Position numbers and translations under genes: made by a program. Below are positions 17,992 through 25,772 of a DNA stretch of 64,000 nt, piece by piece. The notes below the pieces were generated by a model. The model was not told the origin of the DNA. It ran no database searches and saw only the letters and a list, made by a program, of their open reading frames with translations. The stretch covers positions 37,784-101,783 of the forward strand of contig QLUR01000005.1 of the NCBI GenBank assembly GCA_018725565.1. The letters run 5' to 3'. This DNA comes from Bacillota bacterium. GTDB taxonomy: Bacteria; Bacillota; Dethiobacteria; Dethiobacterales; Dethiobacteraceae. The first letter of the stretch is position 1. Every line of letters starts with the position of its first letter.

Positions 17992-18618
17992 GTGAAAATT
18001 TTAGCTCTTTGCGGCAGTCACCGCAAGGGTAAAAACACTTCCAGGATGCTGCAGACCGTTTTGAGAGAGGCGGCGAGTCTTGGGGCAGAAACAGAGCTTG
18101 TTGAACTGACGGACTATGAGATAAAGGAATGTATCTCATGTAATAAGTGCCTGAGACGACCTGAGTGCGTCATCACTGATGATGGGATGAATGTGCTGTA
18201 TGGCAAGTTGTTGCGGGCGGACGGTATCGTGATCGGCTCCCCGGTTTATTTTGGCAATGTCAGCGGCCGTCTGAAAGATTTTATTGACCGCAGCCGGCCT
18301 TTGCACATGGTAACCAACGCTCTTGACGGCAAGGCGGGTGCTGCCGTTGTTCATGCGGGCCTGCGTAACGGCGGGCAGGAAATGGCATTGCAGATCCTGC
18401 ATTACTTTATGCTGAGTCACGGTCTGCAGCTGGTTTCTGACCGCCGTCCCGGCGAAGCCATTGTTAATGTCGGCACAATGGCAACCATGTTTGATTCATA
18501 TGATGGGATACAGATGAAATTTAAACGAGGTGTTGAGGAGGATGCGGTAGCGCTCGCTTCCTGCCGCAGCTTGGGGAGAAATATAGTAGCTTTTTTAAAG
18601 AAAAAATGCTGCCGCTAA
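17992..18618 (+). CDS. Iron-sulfur flavoprotein (Isf-type NADPH-dependent FMN reductase fold)
   Basis: A 208-residue flavodoxin-fold protein. The FMN phosphate loop LCGSHRKGKNTSRML is at residues 6-20, and the compact cysteine motif C47-x2-C50-x2-C53-x5-C59 (CISCNKCLRRPEC) matches the C-x2-C-x2-C-x4-7-C cluster site of Isf proteins, which hold FMN and one [4Fe-4S]. GSPVYFGNVSGRLKDFIDR near 78-96 is the flavin-binding family block. Isf proteins accept electrons from ferredoxin and reduce oxygen or peroxide. I use GTG 17992 as start because it places the beta-strand KILALCGS at the very N-terminus. Confidence 0.82.
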   Translation: MKILALCGSHRKGKNTSRMLQTVLREAASLGAETELVELTDYEIKECISCNKCLRRPECVITDDGMNVLYGKLLRADGIVIGSPVYFGNVSGRLKDFIDRSRPLHMVTNALDGKAGAAVVHAGLRNGGQEMALQILHYFMLSHGLQLVSDRRPGEAIVNVGTMATMFDSYDGIQMKFKRGVEEDAVALASCRSLGRNIVAFLKKKCCR

Positions 18619-18822
18619 ATCGTGCCGGATAGGCAAGTCCTTATTCTAAATTATATAAGCATTTTAAAAAATGGATAGGAGTTTGGGCAGGCCGTCAAGA
18701 ATATAGTACCATAAGTATTTCTGGGTAACAGCAGCTTTCTGACTCTCCTCCCCCTGAAACAATTTGTACGGGGATGTTTATTTTTTCAGGCTGCTGCCTG
18801 CAAAAGGAGGTGCCGCATTACA

Positions 18823-19158
18823 TTGGAAGATACCATCCTGAAGGCAGTGACGCGCTATGTTGTACCGATTATGCAGATTTTCGGCTTCTATATCATCTTT
18901 TACGGCATGGATTCTCCCGGGGGAGGATTTGCCGGCGGCTCCGTGGTCGGCGTTGGTATGGTAGTGTATTCGCTGGTCTATGGGGTTGATACAGGCCAGC
19001 GAAGGCTTCCGCGAGATATGGCCATGACCGGCGGGATAATCTTATGCCTTACTGTCATTGGTGAGTTGACTTTCGGTGGCGTGTTTAAAATCGGTATTGG
19101 TCTGATTGTGGCCTTGGTCATGATAGCTATCTTTTTTACTTTGGTTGAGGAAGTGTAA
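18823..19158 (+). CDS. mnhB: Mrp/Mbh antiporter subunit MnhB (MbhF-like)
   Basis: A 111-residue protein with three to four membrane spans and the MnhB signature GMDSPGGGFAGGSVVG at about residues 28-43. MnhB is a small subunit of the multi-subunit Na+(Li+)/H+ antiporters and of the matching module in membrane-bound hydrogenases. Start TTG follows AAAGGAGG. It is the first gene of a 13-gene run (18823-30669) with very short spacing, which I read as one operon. It lacks the DUF4040 part that is fused to MnhA in classical Mrp; that part is encoded separately at 22189. Confidence 0.88.
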   Translation: MEDTILKAVTRYVVPIMQIFGFYIIFYGMDSPGGGFAGGSVVGVGMVVYSLVYGVDTGQRRLPRDMAMTGGIILCLTVIGELTFGGVFKIGIGLIVALVMIAIFFTLVEEV

Positions 19159-19164
19159 TATATT

Positions 19165-19542
19165 TTGGATATGGAACGCCTCCTGCACAATTATCCGTAT
19201 ATGGTAGCAGTGGTCCTATTTGTACTGGGTGTCTATACGATCCTTTCCCAGGAAAACCTGATGAAAAAAATTATTGGCACAAACATCATGAGTTCTGCCA
19301 TTTTCCTGCTGTTCATTTCGGCCGGCAATATAGCTGGCGGCTCACCACCGATTATTTCTAAAGGCTATGTGCCTCCGGAAGGAGTAGTACTGGTCAATCC
19401 ACTGCCTGCGGCACTAATTCTGACCGGGATAGTCGTCAGTTTCAGCCTGACCGCGTTCGCTTTAAGCATCGTTATTAAACTGCACGATTATTATGGTACC
19501 ATTGAAGCTGATGAAATCCTGAAGCTGAGGAGCGAACTGTGA
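19165..19542 (+). CDS. mnhC: Mrp antiporter subunit MnhC (NuoK-like)
   Basis: A 125-residue protein with three hydrophobic segments and the NuoK/MnhC pattern: LFVLGVYTILSQENLMKKIIG at about 19-38 (shown in part), then INPLPAALILTGIVVSFSLTAF-like sequence at about 76-100. MnhC/NuoK carries conserved acidic residues for proton passage; here a Glu is present in the SQEN segment. Start TTG is uncertain since no strong ribosome binding site is seen; an ATG two codons later is also possible. Its last base overlaps the ATG of the next gene. Confidence 0.87.
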   Translation: MDMERLLHNYPYMVAVVLFVLGVYTILSQENLMKKIIGTNIMSSAIFLLFISAGNIAGGSPPIISKGYVPPEGVVLVNPLPAALILTGIVVSFSLTAFALSIVIKLHDYYGTIEADEILKLRSEL

Positions 19543-21035
19543 TGTGGGCCTGGCTGGCTTCCCATCCGGCTGCGCTGGTGGTTTTCATGCTGATGGTCGC
19601 GGTCAGTATGCCGGTGCTGGCGCATTTCCGGCCGTTGCTGTGCGTGTATACTGCCTGTTTCGCGGTTGGGCTGGCCCTGGCCGGCAGTCTGCACCTGGCA
19701 TTGCTTACGCTGCGGGGGGAAGTCCTTTCTTACGCGGTAGAGGGCTGGTCGCCGCCCTGGGGGATAGAAGTAGTTGTCACTCCGCTGTCAGCCTTCATGC
19801 TGGTAGTCATTACTGCCGTCAGCCTGTGTATTCTGGTTTACAGCATAGCCTCCCTGGAGCAAGAAATACCACCAGGGAGCATCGGCTGGTACTACACGTC
19901 TTTTCTATTGCTGTTGGCAGCTATGATGGGGCTGGCCATGGCCAACGACTTGTTTAATATCTATGTTTTTATAGAAGTCAGCACCATTGCGGCCTGTGCG
20001 CTTGTAGTCGCCAAAAACAGCAAAGCCGCCGCAGAAGCGGCGCTTAGATATTTATTGCTGGCCATAGTTGGCTCCGGTTTCATCTTGTTTGCCATTTGCC
20101 TGCTTTATTTAATTACGGGCCATTTAAACATTACCTTTACCGCCCGGGCTTTGGCCGGCGTGTATCAGCAATACCCGTTTCTTACCTGGACGGCGCTCAG
20201 TTTTTTCCTGGTCGGGTTTAGTATTAAGGCGGCTCTTTTCCCGCTGCATGTCTGGCTGCCGGACGCTCACTCGTCAGCGCCCGCGCCCTCGTCAGCCGTG
20301 TTATCCGCTCTGACAATTAAAATCTACGCGGTAGTTCTGATCAAACTGTTCTTCCCCCTTTTTGGCTTGCAGATGCTGAATGAAACTTATCTGCGCCATA
20401 TCCTGTTGTTGATGGCCTCTTTGGCCATCGTCGCCGGCTCCCTGTTCGCTTTTGTGCAGCTTGACTTAAAACGACGCCTGGCTTACTCCAGCGTGTCAGG
20501 AATCGGCTATATCTTCCTTGGTATCGGGCTTGGCAGTCAGCTGGGATTGGCTGCGGGAATTCTGCATATTTTTAATCACGCAATTATGAAGGCCTGCCTG
20601 TTTTTGTCGGCCGGCGCGATTTATCGTCAGACGGAACTCAGGCAAGTCAACCGCCTTCAGGGAATAGCTTTTTCTATGCCGGTAACCATGGCGGCATTTA
20701 GTATCGCAGCTCTTTCTATGGTAGGCATACCGCTTACTAGCGGGTTTATTTCCAAGTGGTACCTGTCACAGGGCAGTATCGCCGCCGGTCAGCCAATCTT
20801 TATTGGTTTGATAGTTTTAAGCGGCATACTGAATGCCAGCTATTTTCTGCCCATTATTTGGCAGGCTTTCTTTGTTGTTGACCGCCAGCAGCCGAAAACC
20901 ATTACTCTTGACGCAATTCCTTTCTCCATGCTGGCCGGGCAGGTAATTCTGGCGGTCGCTGTCCTCTTCTTCGGTTTCTGGCCAGGCTTTCCACTATCAT
21001 TGGCGCAAAAAGCTGCTGCTGTTATCCTGCCCTAA
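19542..21035 (+). CDS. mnhD: Antiporter-like subunit MnhD, copy 1
   Basis: A 497-residue polytopic (about 14-span) protein of the NuoL/M/N-MrpA/D family. The four family ion-path residues are visible: Glu in VFIEVSTIAAC, Lys in SIKAALFPLHVWLPDAH, Lys in TIKIYAVVLIK and Lys in GFISKWYL. It is the membrane arm ion channel that exchanges Na+ for H+. The ATG overlaps the mnhC stop by one base; a GTG one codon earlier is an alternative. A second copy of equal length lies at 24219-25712, about 90% identical in protein. Confidence 0.92.
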   Translation: MWAWLASHPAALVVFMLMVAVSMPVLAHFRPLLCVYTACFAVGLALAGSLHLALLTLRGEVLSYAVEGWSPPWGIEVVVTPLSAFMLVVITAVSLCILVYSIASLEQEIPPGSIGWYYTSFLLLLAAMMGLAMANDLFNIYVFIEVSTIAACALVVAKNSKAAAEAALRYLLLAIVGSGFILFAICLLYLITGHLNITFTARALAGVYQQYPFLTWTALSFFLVGFSIKAALFPLHVWLPDAHSSAPAPSSAVLSALTIKIYAVVLIKLFFPLFGLQMLNETYLRHILLLMASLAIVAGSLFAFVQLDLKRRLAYSSVSGIGYIFLGIGLGSQLGLAAGILHIFNHAIMKACLFLSAGAIYRQTELRQVNRLQGIAFSMPVTMAAFSIAALSMVGIPLTSGFISKWYLSQGSIAAGQPIFIGLIVLSGILNASYFLPIIWQAFFVVDRQQPKTITLDAIPFSMLAGQVILAVAVLFFGFWPGFPLSLAQKAAAVILP

Positions 21036-21046
21036 GAGGTGATCGT

Positions 21047-21562
21047 GTGTCACGAAAACAAATTCTTGTTCCTGATTGGAAGGCGTTTCTCCTATATGCC
21101 GGTTTACTGTCGGCTTTTTGGCTGCTGATGGCACCGTATTATGACCTAGTCTATACCGTGCTCGGCATATTGCTGGCGGTGCTGATCACCGCTTTTTGGC
21201 AAAGGGAGCTTTTCCCGCCGGAAAGCAAGCTGCGCCTGCGGCCACGCCAGGTTATAGGCCTGATATTTTACTTGTCGCACCTGCTCTGGAACGTTATTCT
21301 GGCCAGCCTGATCGTGGCCAGAATAGTCCTTAGCCGCCGCCCGCCGATTTATCCGGGGTTTATCCTGCTGCAGACAAAATTAAAGGGGAACATGTCCCGC
21401 GTCCTATACGCCAATTCCATTACGCTGACGCCCGGCACGATCAGTATCGACCTGCAGGGTGACCGACTCCTTATACATTCGCTGACCAAACAGGGAGCCA
21501 GGGGGGTTTTTAACTGGTACATGGAGGATATGCTGCGTAAAATTGAGTTGAACGGGCCATGA
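21047..21562 (+). CDS. mnhE: Mrp antiporter subunit MnhE
   Basis: A 171-residue protein with two to three membrane spans near the N-terminus, a short basic stretch and the C-terminal MnhE domain: NSITLTPGTISIDLQGDRLLIH at about 124-145 (quoted in part) is the family's most conserved block. MnhE is a structural subunit of Mrp complexes (MbhA in hydrogenases). Start GTG follows AAGAGGTG. It ends overlapping mnhF by four bases. Confidence 0.9.
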   Translation: MSRKQILVPDWKAFLLYAGLLSAFWLLMAPYYDLVYTVLGILLAVLITAFWQRELFPPESKLRLRPRQVIGLIFYLSHLLWNVILASLIVARIVLSRRPPIYPGFILLQTKLKGNMSRVLYANSITLTPGTISIDLQGDRLLIHSLTKQGARGVFNWYMEDMLRKIELNGP

Positions 21563-21825
21563 TTGATTTTAGTTTAAAGGGTGTTCTTATCGGGTTGGTA
21601 CTGCTTTCATTTCTGGCTCTGTACCGGGTAATTTGGGGGCCGCACACTGGCGACCGCTTAGTGGCCAGCAACGTGGTTTTGACTAACGTAGTGCTGATGA
21701 TTATCATCTTTGCTTATCTGTTCGGCAATTATTATTACATTGACGTTGCTTTTGTTTACGTCCTGAGTTCCTTTGCCGGCACAGTCTGCATTCTGAAAAG
21801 CCTGGGGAAGGGGAAGCTGTCGTGA
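21559..21825 (+). CDS. mnhF: Mrp antiporter subunit MnhF
   Basis: An 88-residue protein with three predicted spans. RVIWGPHTGDRLVASNVV at about 24-41 is the MnhF signature (RxxxGPxxxDRxxAxxxL). The subunit is needed for assembly of Mrp complexes and is MbhB in membrane-bound hydrogenases; MrpF has also been linked to bile salt export in Bacillus. It overlaps both neighbours by four bases. Confidence 0.9.
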   Translation: MIDFSLKGVLIGLVLLSFLALYRVIWGPHTGDRLVASNVVLTNVVLMIIIFAYLFGNYYYIDVAFVYVLSSFAGTVCILKSLGKGKLS

Positions 21826-22196
21826 AACTGGTCCTTGACCTTGGAGTCTGCCTTTTGCTGTGGGCGGGGTTATTCTTCATCTTTGCCGGAACAGTCGGCT
21901 TGCTGCGGCTGCCGGATATCTATACCAGGATGCATGCCACCGGCAAATGTGACACGCTGGGAACAACGCTGGTGCTGGTTGCCCTGGCTACCCAGGCGGT
22001 GGCATATACCGAGGTGGTTAAGCTGTTGGTAATGGGTGTATTGATATATACAATCAACCCGGTAATTACCCACCTGATTGGTAAAACAGCCTACCAGCGT
22101 CATGCCGAGCAGGCACCCGGAACGTTTTTCTTGGATTGTTATGATGCCCCTTTCCCCGATGAGAAGGTAATGGGGAAGGAGGAACAGCATGCCTGA
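21822..22196 (+). CDS. mnhG: Mrp antiporter subunit MnhG
   Basis: A 124-residue protein with three spans and the MnhG signature GTVGLLRLPDIYTRMHATGKCDTLG at about 24-48 (seen as GLLRLPDIYTRMHA). It is MbhC in hydrogenase modules. The C-terminal 35 residues are polar and variable. It overlaps mnhF by four bases and the next gene by eight bases. Confidence 0.9.
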   Translation: MKLVLDLGVCLLLWAGLFFIFAGTVGLLRLPDIYTRMHATGKCDTLGTTLVLVALATQAVAYTEVVKLLVMGVLIYTINPVITHLIGKTAYQRHAEQAPGTFFLDCYDAPFPDEKVMGKEEQHA

Positions 22197-22428
22197 TTGG
22201 CTGGTTTTTGGCTTGCTTACTTTCCTGATTGTTGCCGCCTTGGGAGTCATTTTTGTGCGCAGTCTGTTATATGCGGTTATTATATTCGGCACTTATTCCC
22301 TTGTGATGTCGTTGTTGTGGCAGCACTTCAACGCTCCGGACATCGCTGTTACCGAGGCGGCGGTTGCTGTCGGCAGCACCGTTCTGATGGTGGCGGTAGT
22401 CAGCCGTATAAGGAGGGAACGCAGGTGA
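22189..22428 (+). CDS. DUF4040 subunit (MbhD-like; split part of MnhA)
   Basis: A 79-residue three-span protein. APDIAVTEAAVAVGSTVLMV at about residues 48-67 is the DUF4040/MbhD signature, which in classical MrpA proteins forms part of the C-terminal extension. A free-standing form occurs in Mbh/Mbs complexes and in some bacterial Mrp operons. It overlaps the next gene by four bases. Confidence 0.85.
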   Translation: MPDWLVFGLLTFLIVAALGVIFVRSLLYAVIIFGTYSLVMSLLWQHFNAPDIAVTEAAVAVGSTVLMVAVVSRIRRERR

Positions 22429-22727
22429 AAGTGATCTTTCAGCTAATTGTTATTTTACTGCTGTTGCCGCTCGGCTATATGTTGCTGCTGACTGTAAGCG
22501 AGATCCCTCCCTACGGACAACTGGAGAGGCCTACCAATAATTATGTTGTGCAACGTTACCTGGAAAAGGGTTTGGAGGAGGTAGGCGGCAGCAACCTGGT
22601 GGCCAATATCGTCATTGAGTACCGCGGCTACGATACGCTGGTTGAAGTTACAGTGCTGTTTACGGCAGTCATCGCTATTTTTCTGACTCTTAAAACGCCG
22701 AAATTGTCCGGTAAAAAAAGGAGCTGA
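22425..22727 (+). CDS. MbhE-like subunit (split part of MnhA)
   Basis: A 100-residue protein starting at GTG 22425 over the previous stop codon. It has a hydrophobic N-terminus (about 3-23), an extracytoplasmic loop and a second span (about 72-92). NIVIEYRGYDTLVEVTVLF at about 61-79 is the conserved MbhE/MnhB-linker block (FRGYDTLGE in Mrp). Together with the DUF4040 gene it supplies what is normally the C-terminal part of MrpA. Confidence 0.82.
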   Translation: MKVIFQLIVILLLLPLGYMLLLTVSEIPPYGQLERPTNNYVVQRYLEKGLEEVGGSNLVANIVIEYRGYDTLVEVTVLFTAVIAIFLTLKTPKLSGKKRS

Positions 22728-22732
22728 CAGGG

Positions 22733-24175
22733 ATGGGTCATTTGCCCGCCATGGCAGTACTGATCCCTTTTGTTTTTTCAGTGTTGCTGTTCCTTAGCGG
22801 CCGCTGCCGGCAGAAATACCGTAAGGCTATTGTTTTACTGGGCGTGCTGCTGCCTTTCGCTCTTTCTCTTGTTATGCTGGTCTTCCTGGAAAAAGCACCT
22901 TTTACATCCGGGAAAAGCTACCTGGCTTATCCGTTGACTTTTTTCTTTCGCGCCGATGAGTTCAGCATTTTTATGGCAGTACTGTTTTCTTTTTGTTACC
23001 TGCTGGCAACAATTTATTCATTTGCTTACTTGTCAGAAAGCCATGGACAGAGGCGTTATTTTACGCTTTTGCTGTCTACGGAAGGAGCATTACTGGGCGT
23101 TGTACTGTCAGCAACGCTGACCGGGCTCTTTTTGTTTTTTGAGCTTATGGTAGTGCTTTGTTACCTGCTCGTGATACATGATGAAAACAACAAGGCTATG
23201 TTGGCCGGCGCCAAATATTTATATATGTCTATTGCCGCGGGACTGGCTCTTTTTTATGGACTGAACGTCACCTACTACTTGGCGGGGAGAACGGATTTTG
23301 TCTCCGGCGGCTATCTTTACGCCTCTCCGCTTGCTGCTTCCGCACTGTTTGCTTTTTTGCTTGGCTTTGCCATCAAAGCCGGTCTGTTCCCTGTGCACCT
23401 CTGGCTTCCTGAAGCTCACCCTGCCGCTCCGGCTCCTTTTAGCGCTATGCTTTCCGGGTGTTTTATCAAAACTGGTGTTTATGGCTTAGTCAGAGTAATT
23501 CATGATGTTTACGGTGTAGCCGTGTTTCGTGCAGTTGCCCTTGACCAGCTGCTGCTGGTGTTAGCTGCGGTCACAATAATTTTCGGCTCGGTGCGCGCTC
23601 TGCAACAGGACGAACTTAAGAGGCGTCTGGCCTATTCCAGCGTCGCGCAAATTGGTTATTGTCTGCTGGGAATTGCCTTACTGAATGAGCGCGCACTTTT
23701 TGCCGCGATATTTCATATTTTTGCCCACGCGTTAATGAAAGGCGCTTTATTTCTTTGCGCCGGCGCTATCGTTAGCCAAACTGGCAAGAAATATGTCAGT
23801 GAATTGTCCGGAATTGGCCGCCAGATGCCGATAGTGATGGGAGCCTTTACCTTGGCGGCGGCCTCTATGGTTGGAATTCCCCCGTTTAATGCCTTTATCA
23901 GCAAGTGGCATTTGGGCCTGGCCTCGCTGGAGGGCGCACAGCCGCTGCTGGTCGCCGTGCTGGTTATCAGCAGCCTGCTTAACGCGCTTTATTATTTCCC
24001 CATCGTGATAAACGCTTTTTTTGCCGGTCCCGGGCCGTATGATCAGAAACCTGTCAAAGTTGCGGTACCGGCAGGAATGCTGTGGACCACGGCGCTGATG
24101 GCGCTCCTTTGTTTAGGCTTTGCCTACTGGCCGGCTGTTTTGGCCGGTCGCATCGCCGCCGCCGCTTTTTTCTAA
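22733..24175 (+). CDS. Antiporter-like subunit (NuoL/MnhA-MnhD family), second type
   Basis: A 480-residue polytopic member of the NuoL/M/N family with the conserved Glu (LFLFFELMVVL), Lys before FPVHLWLPEAH, Lys in CFIKTGVYGL and Lys in FISKWHLG. It is not a recent copy of MnhD: its sequence differs throughout. The position right after the MbhD- and MbhE-like genes suggests that it takes the place of the large N-terminal domain of MrpA. Five bases separate it from the gene before. Confidence 0.88.
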   Translation: MGHLPAMAVLIPFVFSVLLFLSGRCRQKYRKAIVLLGVLLPFALSLVMLVFLEKAPFTSGKSYLAYPLTFFFRADEFSIFMAVLFSFCYLLATIYSFAYLSESHGQRRYFTLLLSTEGALLGVVLSATLTGLFLFFELMVVLCYLLVIHDENNKAMLAGAKYLYMSIAAGLALFYGLNVTYYLAGRTDFVSGGYLYASPLAASALFAFLLGFAIKAGLFPVHLWLPEAHPAAPAPFSAMLSGCFIKTGVYGLVRVIHDVYGVAVFRAVALDQLLLVLAAVTIIFGSVRALQQDELKRRLAYSSVAQIGYCLLGIALLNERALFAAIFHIFAHALMKGALFLCAGAIVSQTGKKYVSELSGIGRQMPIVMGAFTLAAASMVGIPPFNAFISKWHLGLASLEGAQPLLVAVLVISSLLNALYYFPIVINAFFAGPGPYDQKPVKVAVPAGMLWTTALMALLCLGFAYWPAVLAGRIAAAAFF

Positions 24176-24182
24176 ATAGGTT

Positions 24183-24218
24183 TTTTGATGAAATTCTGAA
24201 ACTGAGGAGCGAACTGTG
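24183..24218 (+). repeat. Duplicated tail of mnhC at the left edge of the mnhD copy
   Basis: The 36 bases before copy 2 of mnhD repeat the last codons of mnhC (encoding DEILKLRSEL, compare 19506-19541) with only a few changes, although no mnhC gene is present here. This marks the left end of a segment duplication. Confidence 0.85.
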
Positions 24219-25712
24219 ATGTGGGTCTGGCTGGCTTCCCATCCGGCTGCGCTGGTGGTTTTCATGCTGATGGTCGCGGTCAGTATGCCGGTGCTGGCGC
24301 ATTTCCGGCCGTTGCTGTGCGTGTATATTGCCTGTTTCGCGGTCGGGCTGGCCCTGGCCGGCAGTCTGCACCTGGCTTTGCTTACGCTGCGGGGAGAAGT
24401 CCTTTCTTACGCGGTAGAGGGCTGGTTGCCGCCCTGGGGGATAGAGTTGGTTGTTACTCCGCTGTCTGCCTTGATGCTGGTCATCATTACCTCTGTAGGT
24501 CTGTGCGTCCTTGTCTACAGTATCGCCTCCCTGGAGCAAGAAATACCGCCGGGGAGCATCGGCTGGTATTACACGGCATTTTTATTGTTGCTGACGGCCA
24601 TGATGGGACTGGCCATGGCCGGTGATCTATTCAACATTTATGTTTTTATAGAAGTCAGCACTATTGCGGCTTGTGCCCTGGTAGTAGCCAAAAACAGCAA
24701 AGCGGCCACCGAAGCGGCACTCAGATACCTGCTGCTGGCCACGGTCGGCTCCGGCTTTATCTTGTTTGCTATTTGCCTGCTCTATCTGGTCACAGGCCAT
24801 TTAAACATTGCTTTTACCGCCCGGACTTTTGCAGACGTTTCGCAGCAATACCCGTCTCTTACCTGGACGGCGCTGAGTTTTTTCCTGGTGGGGCTTAGTC
24901 TAAAGGCGGCCCTTTTCCCGCTGCATGTCTGGCTGCCGGACGCTTACTCGTCAGCACCGGCAACCTCGTCTGCCGTGTTATCCGGTCTGGTAACTAAAAT
25001 CTACGCGGTAGTTCTGATTAAGTTGCTTTTTCCCATTTTTGGGCTGAATTTGTTGGATGAAACCTATCTGCGTCATATCCTGCTGCTGATGGCCTCTCTG
25101 GCCATTGTCGCCGGCTCCCTGTTTGCCTTTGTGCAGCTTGACTTAAAACGTCGCCTGGCTTACTCCAGCGTAGCAGGAATCGGTTATATTTTCCTTGGTA
25201 TCGGACTGGGCAGCCAGCTTGGATTGGCTGCCGGAATCCTGCATATGTTCAATCATGCAATAATGAAGGCCTGCCTGTTTATGTCCGCCGGAGCGATTTA
25301 TCGGCAGACGGAGCATAAGCATGTCAACCGCCTGCAGGGACTAGGCTTTGATATGCCGGTAACCATGGCGGCTTTCAGTATCGCTGCCCTTTCTATGGTA
25401 GGCATACCGCTCACTTGCGGGTTTATTTCCAAGTGGTACCTTTCGCTGGGCAGCATCGCTGCCGGTCAACCGGTGTTTATTGGTTTGATAGTTTTAAGCG
25501 GCATACTGAATGCCAGCTATTTTCTGCCCATTATTTGGCAGGCTTTCTTTGTTGTTGACCGGCAGCAGCCAAAAACTATTACTCTTGACGCAATTCCTTT
25601 CTCCATGCTGGCCGGGCAGGTAATTCTGGCCCTGGCTGTCCTCTTTTTTGGGTTTTGGCCCGGCTTTCCATTGGCGTTGGCACAAAAAGCGGCGGCTGTT
25701 ATCCTGCCTTAG
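24219..25712 (+). CDS. Antiporter-like subunit MnhD, copy 2 (duplicate)
   Basis: A 497-residue protein colinear with copy 1 (19542-21035), with no insertion or deletion and about 47 differing residues by my count. The family Glu and the three Lys are kept. Copy 2 has Tyr and Thr where copy 1 has His and Pro in the WLPDAHSSAPAPSS loop (WLPDAYSSAPATSS). Identity is near perfect at both ends of the DNA and lower in the middle. The matching upstream mnhC tail and a remnant of the mnhE start downstream show that it arose by segment duplication in the operon. Confidence 0.9.
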   Translation: MWVWLASHPAALVVFMLMVAVSMPVLAHFRPLLCVYIACFAVGLALAGSLHLALLTLRGEVLSYAVEGWLPPWGIELVVTPLSALMLVIITSVGLCVLVYSIASLEQEIPPGSIGWYYTAFLLLLTAMMGLAMAGDLFNIYVFIEVSTIAACALVVAKNSKAATEAALRYLLLATVGSGFILFAICLLYLVTGHLNIAFTARTFADVSQQYPSLTWTALSFFLVGLSLKAALFPLHVWLPDAYSSAPATSSAVLSGLVTKIYAVVLIKLLFPIFGLNLLDETYLRHILLLMASLAIVAGSLFAFVQLDLKRRLAYSSVAGIGYIFLGIGLGSQLGLAAGILHMFNHAIMKACLFMSAGAIYRQTEHKHVNRLQGLGFDMPVTMAAFSIAALSMVGIPLTCGFISKWYLSLGSIAAGQPVFIGLIVLSGILNASYFLPIIWQAFFVVDRQQPKTITLDAIPFSMLAGQVILALAVLFFGFWPGFPLALAQKAAAVILP

Positions 25713-25772
25713 GAGGGATCGTGTGCCTTTTTTGTTTTTTCATGAAGCATAATACTTTGCCCCAGTAAGGCG

